Source: Acrocarpospora corrugata (lineage in GTDB: Bacteria > Actinomycetota > Actinomycetes > Streptosporangiales > Streptosporangiaceae). Taken from it: a DNA stretch of 64,000 nucleotides. The position numbers were made by a program, and so were the translations under genes. The stretch lies in assembly GCF_009687845.1 (NCBI RefSeq), contig NZ_BLAD01000071.1, positions 29,150 through 93,149 of the forward strand, read 5' to 3'. The notes under the pieces were generated by a model, which was given only the letters and a program-made list of their open reading frames with translations, was not told the DNA's origin and searched no databases. Below, piece after piece: positions 9,923 through 18,287 of this stretch (its first letter is position 1; every line of letters starts with the position of its first letter).

Positions 9923-11701
9923 TCAGGGATTCTCGTTCGCCCTGCCGAATGTGACATCGGTGATCTCGCGACGCGGTTCTTCGCGCCCGATCGCTTGTTC
10001 GTCGCGCATTTCCCGGAACCTGGTGAGGAGTTCGTGCAGCACGGCCGGAGGCAAGGTCTGCGCCATGGCGGTGATATCGCCGCCGATCACCTGGGGCCAT
10101 TTCATCTGGGCCACCGCCTCGATCGCCTTGATCATGGTGACGTTCTCCGCACCGAGCGCCTCGACGTGGGCTCTGAATTCGAGTGCGGCCCCGAGCACAT
10201 CGGCATGGGCGCGGGCTTCGGCTATGCGTGTCTCGTCCTCCAGGGACGCGGTCACCGCGGCCAGGGTGCCCTGCCGGATCTGCGCGTCGGCGGTCTCCTT
10301 GAAGCGCTCGTTGAGCGCGGGGTCCTCCGCCTCGAACCGGCCCAAGTTGGATTCCAGCGCCTGGACATCCCAGCCTTTGAGCGCTTGGGCCACCTTGTCC
10401 GACAGATTGGTACGGGTGTCGTGATACCCGCTGATGAAGTCCTCGACGGTACCGGCGGCGGCGATGCCCGCGAAGTACGCCGCGACGGTGTCTCCGAGCA
10501 CGTTGTCCACGAACCGCTGAATGGGCAGCGGATCGTCGACCAGCCCGCCGAGCGCGGAACGACCGGTGCCGCCGAATTTGCTGACCAGAACCGGCGCGGC
10601 CTTCTCCAGGATCTGTACGCTCTGGCTGACCTCAACGTGAATTCGGTAACCCTGCACGGTCACGGTGATGCGGTCCAGTCTGGCGTCGAAATTACGCCTC
10701 TCGTCGGCGCTCTTCTCCTTCCACTCCAGAATGATCACTCTGGTGGGGATGAGAACGACCCGGACGAACCAGGGATTGAGCGCCAGCACGGAGTTCTCCC
10801 GCAGCGTCGTCTGCTGGACTCCGCGCACTCCATCGTTCTCCAGGAACACCCAGGGCATGCGGAAACTGCCGTGCCCCGCCACCGGTGGGCCGATCTTGGT
10901 TTCGCCGGCGGGCTCCGCGCCGTCCAGCGTGACGACGACCCCGGTGTAACCCATCGGGATGGCGATCTCCTGGAGATGGGCGGCGGTCAGGTCGTCGGTG
11001 GAGGCGGCGACGTTGTCCACCGTGATCACGTCGAAGAGGTCGGGGTGGATGTCGTAGGAGGCGCCGCCGCCCAGCACCGCGAGTTGCCGGCCCTGCTCCC
11101 CGCCCTGGTCCAGGAACTCCTGACCGTCCTGGAAGTCGTCGCACTCGACGTGCCTGCCGAACGGCCGGACCGCCGGGCGGATCTTGCCCAGCTTGGCCGT
11201 GACCAGTCCGAGCGTGCCCGGAGGGACATACGTGGCCGGGACCAGCCGTACGTCGAACAGGGCGGTGTTGATCAGATAGGAGGCGTCGCCTTCCAACGTG
11301 GCGATCTGCAGCCCTTCCTCGCCGCCGTTGCGCAGGAAGGCCCGGCCGTCCTGGAAGTGGTCGCATTCGACACGCCGGGCGATCTTGGCGCGGGCCGGCT
11401 TCCGCGCGCCCTCGCGCGCGGTGACGACGCCGATCATGTCGCGGGGCACGTGGGTCCTGGCCACGAAATCGACCGAGTACAGGTAGGGCTTCAGCCAGGC
11501 GACCTGGCCGGGACGCAACGTCCTGGCCTGCACGCCCTTGGTGTCGCCCAGCGCGACCCGGTCAAAGGTGTCGTCCTTGGGTCCCCAGCGCCGGGTGATG
11601 ATCCCGACGTGGCCCTCGGGCACCACGATCCTGCCCCGCCAATAGGCCAATCCGGTCACGACCGCGCCCAGCGTCAACGCAAGCACCACGATGTAGATCA
11701 T
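9923..11701 (-). CDS. SPFH/band-7 (flotillin-like) membrane protein with tandem N-terminal repeats
   Basis: 592 residues. Residues 1-20 are a hydrophobic membrane anchor. Four variants of a V/I-P-x-G-x-x-G-x-V-T motif follow, near residues 27, 85, 159 and 249. Two long segments, about 111-151 and 185-225, are clear repeats of each other (VECDHFQDG...LFDV and VECDDFQDG...LFDV). Residues about 320-460 hold the SPFH core, and 460-530 an alanine/glutamate-rich coiled coil, as in flotillins. These proteins assemble membrane scaffolds. Its ATG overlaps the stop of the upstream TIR-TIR-GUN4-like gene (ATGA), so it should be translated with it. This ties a scaffold protein to TIR and kinase-like partners and suggests a membrane-localised complex. 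The repeat number is unusual for the family. Confidence 0.85.
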   Translation of the reverse strand: MIYIVVLALTLGAVVTGLAYWRGRIVVPEGHVGIITRRWGPKDDTFDRVALGDTKGVQARTLRPGQVAWLKPYLYSVDFVARTHVPRDMIGVVTAREGARKPARAKIARRVECDHFQDGRAFLRNGGEEGLQIATLEGDASYLINTALFDVRLVPATYVPPGTLGLVTAKLGKIRPAVRPFGRHVECDDFQDGQEFLDQGGEQGRQLAVLGGGASYDIHPDLFDVITVDNVAASTDDLTAAHLQEIAIPMGYTGVVVTLDGAEPAGETKIGPPVAGHGSFRMPWVFLENDGVRGVQQTTLRENSVLALNPWFVRVVLIPTRVIILEWKEKSADERRNFDARLDRITVTVQGYRIHVEVSQSVQILEKAAPVLVSKFGGTGRSALGGLVDDPLPIQRFVDNVLGDTVAAYFAGIAAAGTVEDFISGYHDTRTNLSDKVAQALKGWDVQALESNLGRFEAEDPALNERFKETADAQIRQGTLAAVTASLEDETRIAEARAHADVLGAALEFRAHVEALGAENVTMIKAIEAVAQMKWPQVIGGDITAMAQTLPPAVLHELLTRFREMRDEQAIGREEPRREITDVTFGRANENP

Positions 11702-13101
11702 GACGGCGAGTCCTTCCAGTCACGTAGGCGGAGGTGGACCGCGCGCACGGTGTCGGTCCAGCGGTCGTACCAGTTGAGATGGCGTTCGCTGTGCGGGTTG
11801 CGCAGCGTCGGGAAGAAGCCGGGCCACCCGTCGGCGCGCTCGGCGAAGCGGCCGTAATGCCGCTCCACCGGCTCGTTCGAGGCGTCCCGCCAGCCGAGGG
11901 CTCGCTGGAGGCGCCGTACCTCGGTGTGCGTGTCCCGGCTCATCTCGGCCTGCCGACGCTGCCGCCGGAACCCCTGCGCGCCCTGGGTGTGCTCGGCCCA
12001 CAGCGCGTCGATCCCGGCCAGCACCCGCAGCGGGATCGACCGGCCGTCGCGCACCTGGAGAAAGCCGCTGTCGAGCCGGTCGGCCGCGTCCAGCAGGGCC
12101 ACCGTGGTGAACAGGTCGGCGCCGAGAAGATCACCGTCGGCGAGCAGCCGCGCCAACCGGCTCAGCGACGCCGGCAACGGCAGGCGCACGGTCGCCACGG
12201 CCGGTTCTGCGAAGGGCGGAGGCAGGACCTCACCCGGCGCCACCGGAGTGCCCCTCACGTCGGCCTCGTGCAGCTGCCGCAGGATCGCCAGTTCGGCGGG
12301 CCCGGGAAGCTCGCCGTGCCTGGCGTCGAAGTACCACAGATGCGCGAGCTGGTAGTGGCGCGGCCCCTTCAACAGGATCGGGACAGGATGCCGGGCGTGC
12401 AGCTCCGCCTCGATGATCATCCGGGTGATCTCGTCGGATCCCTGAGCCGCGGGCGACATCAGCACCAGCACCGCGACCGCGTGGCGTAGCTGCCGTCGAA
12501 TCTGGGTGAACCGCACGTCCCCCGGCCGAAGGTCGCCCCGCCACCACACCGGCAGGCTCTCCGCCCGCAGCAGGCGCACCAGCCGATCCGCGTAGTCACG
12601 GTCGGCCCCGACATGGCAGACCACGAGGTTGTGCGGGTCCGGCTCGGTCAGGCCCGATCCTGGCTCCAGTTCGTCCTCGGGCCGGGGTCCGGGACTCGGC
12701 GAACGGCCTTCGACGATGTCGGCCAGTTCGTCCGCCCGCGCCGCGAGTTCGCGGGGGGACAGCCCACGCAGGTCGCGCCAGACTCGCTCATGGGCGAACG
12801 GCGGCAGCTCGGCGTTGCCCACCAGCACGGGGATCAGCCGCAGTCCCCGGCTGGTCGACGCGGTCAGCAGCGCCGCGTACTCCTCCATCGCCCGTGGCGA
12901 ACGCAGTGCCGCCTCGCTGATCACCACGATCCCGTTGCGCGACTCGCGCAGCGCTTGTTCCAGGCGGTGGACCACGATCTCACCGGGTCCGATGTGCCAC
13001 TCGTCCAGGAAGACCGTCAAGCTCCGCTCGACCAGTCGCCCCGCCAGGATTTCGGTCACGGCGGCGTCCGCACGTGCGTACGAAACGAAAATGTCGATCA
13101 T
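11698..13101 (-). CDS. Protein with two TIR domains and a GUN4-like C-terminal domain
   Basis: 467 residues. Residues 1-130 are a TIR domain starting MIDIFVSYARAD, with SEAALRSPRAMEEYAALL carrying the glutamate (E74) expected at the NAD-cleaving position. Residues about 157-285 are a second TIR (NLVVCHVGADRDYADRLVRLL); its SDEITRMIIE has Met where the catalytic Glu should be, so it may be inactive. Residues about 311-460 resemble GUN4: LARLLADGDLLGADLFTT, then IPLRVLAGIDALWAEHTQG and GFRRQRR, matching the GUN4 pattern of a helical LxxLL...AD...T start and an ID-LW-GxFGFSxQ core. GUN4 binds tetrapyrroles in phototrophs, but relatives occur beside signalling domains in other bacteria. The ATG at 13101 overlaps the kinase-like stop; an earlier start would precede the TIR with unrelated sequence. 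Confidence 0.82.
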   Translation of the reverse strand: MIDIFVSYARADAAVTEILAGRLVERSLTVFLDEWHIGPGEIVVHRLEQALRESRNGIVVISEAALRSPRAMEEYAALLTASTSRGLRLIPVLVGNAELPPFAHERVWRDLRGLSPRELAARADELADIVEGRSPSPGPRPEDELEPGSGLTEPDPHNLVVCHVGADRDYADRLVRLLRAESLPVWWRGDLRPGDVRFTQIRRQLRHAVAVLVLMSPAAQGSDEITRMIIEAELHARHPVPILLKGPRHYQLAHLWYFDARHGELPGPAELAILRQLHEADVRGTPVAPGEVLPPPFAEPAVATVRLPLPASLSRLARLLADGDLLGADLFTTVALLDAADRLDSGFLQVRDGRSIPLRVLAGIDALWAEHTQGAQGFRRQRRQAEMSRDTHTEVRRLQRALGWRDASNEPVERHYGRFAERADGWPGFFPTLRNPHSERHLNWYDRWTDTVRAVHLRLRDWKDSPS

Positions 13102-14453
13102 GTCAGCGTGAACCCCGCTTCTCCCGGCCCGTTCCCCCGATACGCGCCGCCCGCGTCGAATTCGGTCACGCGGATCGAGAAGCGCTGGCCGGGAAAGTGC
13201 GCGAAGAAGCCGGCGTTGGGGATCGGCAGCCTGGCGCGGAAGCACCCATCGGCAGTGGTACGGGCGAAGCCCATGCTGCTGGCGTGGAAGTACACCTGCA
13301 CCCGGCCGTTGGGCACCACCCCTCTGCCCCGGACGGTGAGGATGGAGCCCGGCCCGCCACTACGCGGCGAGACCGTCAATCCGACTCGCGACGGGCAGAC
13401 CGCCGCCGGGCGCTTGGATGGGCTTTTGGAGGGCTTCTTCTTGGTTTTGGGCGCGGTGTTCTGCGTGCGGGTCTCGGAGGCCGCGGCGCCGGCGGCCGAA
13501 CTCGCGGGGCCGTCTCCTCGCGTGATCACGAAAATCAGCCCGACCAGCACTGCCATGACGGTCGCGGCCAGTATTACTGCCCGGATTGCACTGCCCCTGC
13601 CGGGCACGGGTACGGGTTCCCCCGGCTCCTCGACGTGTTCGGCTGGAAGAACCGGCTCGCTCAGTGGGCGCATCGCCGGCGCCAGGCGCCCGACCTCCCC
13701 GGCCAGGTGCGCGGCAGTGCGACGGTCCGCCGGGTCTTTGGCCAGTCCGGACGTGACGAGATCGCGTACTTCTCCGGGTACGGCTTCGACGGGGATGGGG
13801 AATGTCCGATGCCGTCCCATGGCGCTGAACGGGTGGGAGGCGGCGTAAGGGGGACGGCCGGTCAACCACTCGAAGAACAGGCAGGTAGCGGCATAGACGT
13901 CGGACGCCGGCGAAGGCTCACCACCGTCCCACAGTTCGGGGGCGCGAGCCATCGCATCGAACTGCCGAAAAAGCCCCATACCGAAGCCGGTCAGCTGAAC
14001 TCGCCCATCCCTGACGAGAACATCGGTTTCCCGCAGATCCCCGTGCACAACGCCTGCGGCATGAGCCGCGGCCAGCCCGGACAGGACGTCGCGGAATGCC
14101 GCCAGCGCCTCAGGCTCGGCGAGACGCCGGCTCCGCATCGGCTCACCCGTGAGATCGGTGACCAGCGCAACCCCAGCGCCCACAGGCCCGTGCCTCCCCG
14201 GACGTTCGAGGTACTCCCGCAACCGTAAAACGTTGGGATCAGACACCCCGGCGAGCGCCCGCATTCGCGCCTCGAACATGCGAGCGCGCTCACGATCGAC
14301 GAACCATTTGGCGTCCAATAGCCAGATCGATACTCGCGCCCCGGACGCGGAACGAGCCTCGACGACCTCAGGCGCGGTTTGCCGAATCGCCGTATAGTCT
14401 GATGGCCACCAAGGGTATATGCGGAGAATCCCGCTCTGCGAGCCAATGGACAT
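13098..14453 (-). CDS. Membrane pseudokinase-like protein with extracellular beta domain
   Basis: 451 residues. Residues about 30-255 have the Ser/Thr kinase fold, with the APE motif at 171-173 and the helix F signature SDVYAAT. Key catalytic parts are altered. The VAIK lysine is replaced (VSIW, residues 41-44). The catalytic loop reads HGDLRETD (137-144) instead of HRDxKxxN. DFG is GFG (156-158), so the metal-binding Asp is lost. This predicts little or no kinase activity. A transmembrane helix (about 289-311) leads to a Ser/Lys-rich linker and a C-terminal domain beginning VGLTVSPRSGGPGSILTVRGRG, like an IPT/Ig fold outside the cell. GGAG lies 4 to 5 nt before the ATG at 14453. Its stop overlaps the TIR-TIR-GUN4-like start, so it probably senses or scaffolds for those partners. 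Confidence 0.82.
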   Translation of the reverse strand: MSIGSQSGILRIYPWWPSDYTAIRQTAPEVVEARSASGARVSIWLLDAKWFVDRERARMFEARMRALAGVSDPNVLRLREYLERPGRHGPVGAGVALVTDLTGEPMRSRRLAEPEALAAFRDVLSGLAAAHAAGVVHGDLRETDVLVRDGRVQLTGFGMGLFRQFDAMARAPELWDGGEPSPASDVYAATCLFFEWLTGRPPYAASHPFSAMGRHRTFPIPVEAVPGEVRDLVTSGLAKDPADRRTAAHLAGEVGRLAPAMRPLSEPVLPAEHVEEPGEPVPVPGRGSAIRAVILAATVMAVLVGLIFVITRGDGPASSAAGAAASETRTQNTAPKTKKKPSKSPSKRPAAVCPSRVGLTVSPRSGGPGSILTVRGRGVVPNGRVQVYFHASSMGFARTTADGCFRARLPIPNAGFFAHFPGQRFSIRVTEFDAGGAYRGNGPGEAGFTLT

Positions 14454-14564
14454 TTTTCTCCGCACGATGGTCTCAGAAGCCGTCGCTTGCCGCACCAAAT
14501 CCAAGGCCGTCCGACCGTTTGGCGAGAGTGGTCATCTATCGGCCGCCGTCCATCGTGCCGCGAC

Positions 14565-15122
14565 TCACGCCGTCTGCCGCAAAGCGGTCACCACACGCGC
14601 CAACTCGGTCTTATATAACCGTCCGGATCCGAGATTTACCGGCTCCCGAATCTCCGCGAAGGCCGGTAGCTCCACATTATCCGTACGCACCGGAATCAGG
14701 AGCCGCCGCCGCTCAGTTCCTGCCAGGTAGACGTTACGCAGAGCCGCCGCATAGTCCTCCAAGAGCTGGGTATCCCGAACCGCGGTTTCACTGAATACCA
14801 AAATCCCATTAACGGACGCCAGAATCCCCTCTCCCCGGCGCAACTCACGCACCGTCCCCGGGAGATTCGCCCAGGCTGGGAGAAAAACCTCGAAGCCATG
14901 CATATCTCGCAGATCACGGGCAATCCTGCCAGCGATCTTCGCGTCCTTGGGGGCATGCGCGACGAAGACATCGAATCGCTCGCCCGGATCGGGCGGCAGC
15001 ACCTGCGGCCCGGGTCTGCGTGACCTCAATAAACGCGCAGAAAACCGCCTGAACTCCGGCACTACCGCGAGCGCGGCAAGCGCACCGACGACACCGGCGA
15101 TCACCCCGACCTCAGCCCACAT
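14565..15122 (-). CDS. Membrane-anchored TIR domain protein
   Basis: 185 residues. Residues 4-22 form one transmembrane helix, followed by a basic linker (RRFSARLLRSRRPG). A TIR domain runs from GERFDVFVAHAPKDAKIAGRIARDL (48) to the end. SETAVRDTQLLEDYAAALR (111-129) carries a candidate NADase glutamate, E122. The segment LLIPVRTDNVELPAFAEI closely parallels LIPVLVGNAELPPFAHE in the first TIR of the double-TIR protein, so the two are paralogues within one operon. It is the first gene of the minus-strand block, 111 bp before the pseudokinase. TIR enzymes often deplete or signal with NAD in immunity, so a conflict role is plausible but not shown. Confidence 0.8.
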   Translation of the reverse strand: MWAEVGVIAGVVGALAALAVVPEFRRFSARLLRSRRPGPQVLPPDPGERFDVFVAHAPKDAKIAGRIARDLRDMHGFEVFLPAWANLPGTVRELRRGEGILASVNGILVFSETAVRDTQLLEDYAAALRNVYLAGTERRRLLIPVRTDNVELPAFAEIREPVNLGSGRLYKTELARVVTALRQTA

Positions 15123-15352
15123 AACCGCAGCCTACATTCGCGGCCGTAACAGTGAGCGCGTTCGATTTAGGCCGATTGCTCCAGTGACTTCCTTGCGTGT
15201 AGAGCGGCCAGCAGGGTTTCGCGTGCGGGAAACGACTTTCGTCTTCGCATCTGGTGCGAGTCCACGCCAGCCTGTTCAAAGCGATAACGACCGCAGGCGT
15301 TACGGGACCCTTCTGGCGCAGCGCTTCAGTGCCTTCGCCGATACCTGTACAC

Positions 15353-16063
15353 CTAAGTTCTGCGTGCCAGCACAAGCCGACCCCGCGGACTGCCGTCCTC
15401 GCGTCGACCCAGGGCCGTTAGCGGGACTGTCGTCACGGTGAATCCGGCTGCCGTCAGGTCATTCCGAACCGCGTGCAGCGGGCAAGTGCCGTAGTACATG
15501 ACGAATGGGGGACGCCACACGGCATTTCGCACCTGCATGGCCAGATCGAATCCGAGCAACGTCCAGTACCGGCCCGATGCGATGGGCGGCGGCGCACCGA
15601 TTGGGAAGGCGAAGAGCCCATCAGGCCGTAACGCGCGGTACACCCCAGCGAAAAGCGCGGGCCGCTCGGCGGGCAGAAAGTGTCCGAGCGCCCCGAAACT
15701 GACCGCGAGGTCGAACTCCCCGGCGAACGGCAGCGCCCGAACGTCAGCCTGTACCCACTCGGCGTCCGGGTGCGTTGCGCGCGCCTGCGCGAGCATGCCG
15801 GCGCTGAAATCGACGCCCGTGATCCGCCCTTCGCACAAGGGTTTGAGGATCCGCAGGCCCGCGCCGGTGCCGGTGCACACGTCCAGCCCCTGCCCGAAGG
15901 GCCCGAACGGACGCAGCGCGTCGGCGGTCGCGTCGAGAACGCTGTCGGGCGTACGGAAAGGCGTGTGGTCGAACTTCGGGGCGAGCAGGTCGTAGCCGCG
16001 TTCAACCGAGGACAGCGCCTGAACCGTCAGTTCACGCAGCGAGGGACCTTGGGGCGAGAACAC
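15353..16063 (-). CDS. Class I SAM-dependent methyltransferase
   Basis: 236 residues with a Rossmann-type methyltransferase domain. Motif I is LDVCTGTGAGLRIL (about 60-73). ITGVDFSAGMLAQARAT supplies the acidic residue that binds the ribose, and WVQADVRALPF the motif that contacts adenine. FDLAVSFGALGHF is motif IV. The C-terminal part (YYGTCPLHAVRNDLTAAGFTVTTVP) is typical of small-molecule or lipid methyltransferases of UbiE type, but the acceptor is unknown. It starts at GTG with only a weak upstream purine stretch. It lies 230 bp downstream of the TIR block start on the same strand and has no obvious partner. Confidence 0.82.
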   Translation of the reverse strand: MFSPQGPSLRELTVQALSSVERGYDLLAPKFDHTPFRTPDSVLDATADALRPFGPFGQGLDVCTGTGAGLRILKPLCEGRITGVDFSAGMLAQARATHPDAEWVQADVRALPFAGEFDLAVSFGALGHFLPAERPALFAGVYRALRPDGLFAFPIGAPPPIASGRYWTLLGFDLAMQVRNAVWRPPFVMYYGTCPLHAVRNDLTAAGFTVTTVPLTALGRREDGSPRGRLVLARRT

Positions 16064-16184
16064 CAGTCAAGGGTACTTCTCGGATGCCAGGCGGGCGTCG
16101 CCAGCGCACCTGCCGCAGTGCGACCCCTACTCAGTACGTGACGGGAGATCCCCTTCCGCCCGCGATACCGTCTAGCATCCGAAC

Positions 16185-16784
16185 ATGGCCGCAGAGATCG
16201 ATGTCGTGGCTCGTGTGTTGGCCGTGTTGGGGCTGCTGACCTCGGCCACTTCGCTGATGTGGCAATTCGTGAACCACCGCCTGACCGGCGCACGCATTCG
16301 GTGTGAACTTCGGTTGGCGCTCTACGATGAGGCGGATCCTTCCGGGACCCTGGATGTTCCCGCTCACCGATCACACACCGATCTGGCGTGGGTCCTTGAG
16401 GCCGATCGTGAGGAGTTTCCCCATGAAGGGGCCCTCATTACCGTACGCAACCGTGGTCGCACCGCGGTGAGTGTCCACTTCCCGGTCCTCACGTGGGATG
16501 GGCATCACTACAGCGGTGTGGGAACGCAACCGCGTGGCTTTGACATGCCGACCGGATTCTGCCGGCTCGAACCGGGTGAAGCCAAGCAATGGCTAACGCC
16601 TATCTGGGCATCACTTCATGACTATCGGACGGCCAACCCAGAAGCGCTCGTGACCGTTCGAGCGGCGGTGCAGCTTGGCACCGGCCGATGGTGTCGCTCC
16701 GCCCGTCGGAACGCGTGGATTGTCCCGCCCGGCGTCACGAGTTTCGGGCAAACCACCGCTCGTGGGGGAACCGTCCCTCCGTGA
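16185..16784 (+). CDS. Hypothetical protein with N-terminal membrane helix
   Basis: 199 residues. Residues about 7-28 are one hydrophobic helix (VVARVLAVLGLLTSATSLMWQF), followed by a soluble domain with beta-rich segments GALITVRNRGRTAVSVHFPVLTW and a conserved-looking aromatic core. The pattern 'rNrGrtaVsV' in an immunoglobulin-like fold occurs in membrane-anchored actinobacterial proteins of unknown role. I recognise no named family. It is divergent from the methyltransferase and convergent with an alpha/beta hydrolase, separated by a strong hairpin. Confidence 0.6.
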   Translation: MAAEIDVVARVLAVLGLLTSATSLMWQFVNHRLTGARIRCELRLALYDEADPSGTLDVPAHRSHTDLAWVLEADREEFPHEGALITVRNRGRTAVSVHFPVLTWDGHHYSGVGTQPRGFDMPTGFCRLEPGEAKQWLTPIWASLHDYRTANPEALVTVRAAVQLGTGRWCRSARRNAWIVPPGVTSFGQTTARGGTVPP

Positions 16785-16915
16785 GGCGCTGCCGCGCCTG
16801 CTCGAGTTCGTACCTGATCCGCGCGGCCCTGGTGGCGAGAAGTGTCAGGGACGAAATACACAAATCCGGGAGTATCGGTGCCGTATTCACGGAGAGCGTC
16901 GCGGGCGGTGCGGCT

Positions 16916-16945
16916 GGAGCGGCGGCCAGGAGAGACCGCCGCTCC
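16916..16945. terminator. Hairpin between convergent genes
   Basis: GGAGCGGCGG and CCGCCGCTCC form a perfect 10-bp GC-rich stem with a 10-nt loop. It lies between the stops of the convergent genes ending at 16784 and 16963. There is no T-tract, as is common for actinobacterial terminators, and it could act in both directions. Confidence 0.5.
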
Positions 16946-16962
16946 GGGGGCCGTGAGGGTTC

Positions 16963-17754
16963 TCAGCGGGCGTGTTTGATCGCCCAGTCGAGGGCGTAGT
17001 CGGCCACGGCCTCCCAGCCGGGGGCGCCGCAGGTCCAGTGGTCGCGGCCGGCGAACTCGTGGTATTCGGTCAGTGCGGGCGAGTTCTTGTAGTGCTTGGC
17101 GTTCGACTTGTTCACCGACGGCGGCATGATGTGGTCCTTCTCGCCGCCGATGAACAGTAGTGGAGCGCGGTCGGCGTCGTAGTCGACCCAGGTGTCCTGG
17201 TGCCCGGGTTTGAAGTTGGCGAACAGGCCGTACTCCCACACCCAGTGGCCGGGAGCGGCGATCGCGTAGCGTTCCCAGACCTCACGGGACTGTTCTTCGG
17301 TCAGGGTGTTGGTGAAGGCGTAGTGGAACTCCTCGGGAGTGAAACCGACCGCGCGGTGCCGGTTGGCGGGGTTCTTCAGCGCCGGGAACAGCGATCTGGC
17401 CTGCGACAGCGGGTTGACCCTGACCCCCTCGGTGGGCGCGGAGTTGATCACGGCTCCGGCCGAGCCCAGGCCCTTGGCCAGCAGAAGCTGGGTGAGAACG
17501 CCACCGAACGAGTGGCCCATGATGATGGGCGGAGTGGGCTCGGCCTGGATGACCGAGGCGAGGTGGTCGACGGTCTCCGGGACGGTCAGCCGCGCGATGA
17601 TGTCGGGATTCTCGCGCAGCGACTCGACCTCGACCTCGAAGCCGGGATAGGCGGGGGCAACCACCCTGACGCCTTTGGCCTCGTAATGGGCGATCCAGTT
17701 CTCCCAGCTCCGGGGGGTTACCCACAGGCCGTGGACGAGGACGACAGTGGTCAT
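16963..17754 (-). CDS. Alpha/beta hydrolase
   Basis: 263 residues with the hydrolase core: VVLVHGLWVTPRSWENW forms the oxyanion loop, GHSFGG (about 80-85) the nucleophile elbow with Ser, KDHIMPP near residue 200 supplies the acid, and DHWTCG the histidine. The closest general match is the esterase/lactonase group without a lid annotation. Substrate is unknown. Its ATG overlaps by four bases the stop of a 56-codon reading frame that looks like the tail of another hydrolase, so it is probably translationally coupled to it. Confidence 0.85.
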   Translation of the reverse strand: MTTVVLVHGLWVTPRSWENWIAHYEAKGVRVVAPAYPGFEVEVESLRENPDIIARLTVPETVDHLASVIQAEPTPPIIMGHSFGGVLTQLLLAKGLGSAGAVINSAPTEGVRVNPLSQARSLFPALKNPANRHRAVGFTPEEFHYAFTNTLTEEQSREVWERYAIAAPGHWVWEYGLFANFKPGHQDTWVDYDADRAPLLFIGGEKDHIMPPSVNKSNAKHYKNSPALTEYHEFAGRDHWTCGAPGWEAVADYALDWAIKHAR

Positions 17755-17921
17755 GAGACGAACTCCAGAATGTCGGCGTGCGGGCGGGCGCGGTCGGTGT
17801 CGGGCAGGGCGTGGCCGCTGGCTGCGTAGATCTTCAGGACGGCGCCGTCGATCATGGAGCGTTCGCCGCCGACCTCGAACGGCACGATCCGGGCTCCGTC
17901 ATCAGCGGCGGCAAAGGGCAC
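17751..17921 (-). pseudogene. C-terminal remnant of a haloperoxidase-type alpha/beta hydrolase
   Basis: A 56-residue frame starts at GTG with GGAGG 5 nt upstream and ends in an ATGA overlap with the next hydrolase. Its sequence (IVPFEVGGERS...LKIYAASGHALPDTD...HADILEFVS) matches only the last third of non-haem chloroperoxidase-like hydrolases: the acid region, the histidine in SGHAL and the C-terminal helix. The nucleophile half is missing. The intact ribosome binding site suggests it is still translated and may now act as a leader for the downstream hydrolase. Confidence 0.6.
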
Positions 17922-17945
17922 CGTTGCCTCCTTCGGCTCGATTGG

Positions 17946-18155
17946 CTAAATCGACCGTGCCCCGGGAGCGGGCGCCCGCGTACCACGTGATTCACGTAGT
18001 CGTTCAGCCGGCGGCCAGTTTGTCCGCGAACGGGTCAGGCCGGTGGCCGCGGCCTCCCGTAGCGCCGTCTTGCCGATCCCCGGCTCCCCGGTGATCAGAA
18101 GTGACCCGCCCGCGACCATCGCGCGCGTGGCCGAGCCGCCGCTGTTCGTCTTCAC
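17946..18155 (-). pseudogene. Fragment of a STAND/AAA ATPase P-loop region
   Basis: The frame contains RAMVAGGSLLITGEPGIGKTALREAAATGL, which is the P-loop (GEPGIGKT) region of LuxR/AAA regulators, flanked by sequence with no similarity to that family. Length is 69 residues against several hundred for the family, so it is a broken remnant. It adjoins another remnant at 17751-17921, marking a small eroded segment. Confidence 0.5.
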
Positions 18156-18287
18156 GACCGAAGAGACCGTGCACGGGACGGCGTCAGGCCGACTCGGATG
18201 AAGAGCACCAGACTACGGAAAACACGTGGTCCGGGTGACGAAGGGTTCAGAGCACGATGTGCGGGTCGTCACGACCCAAGGAGAAAC

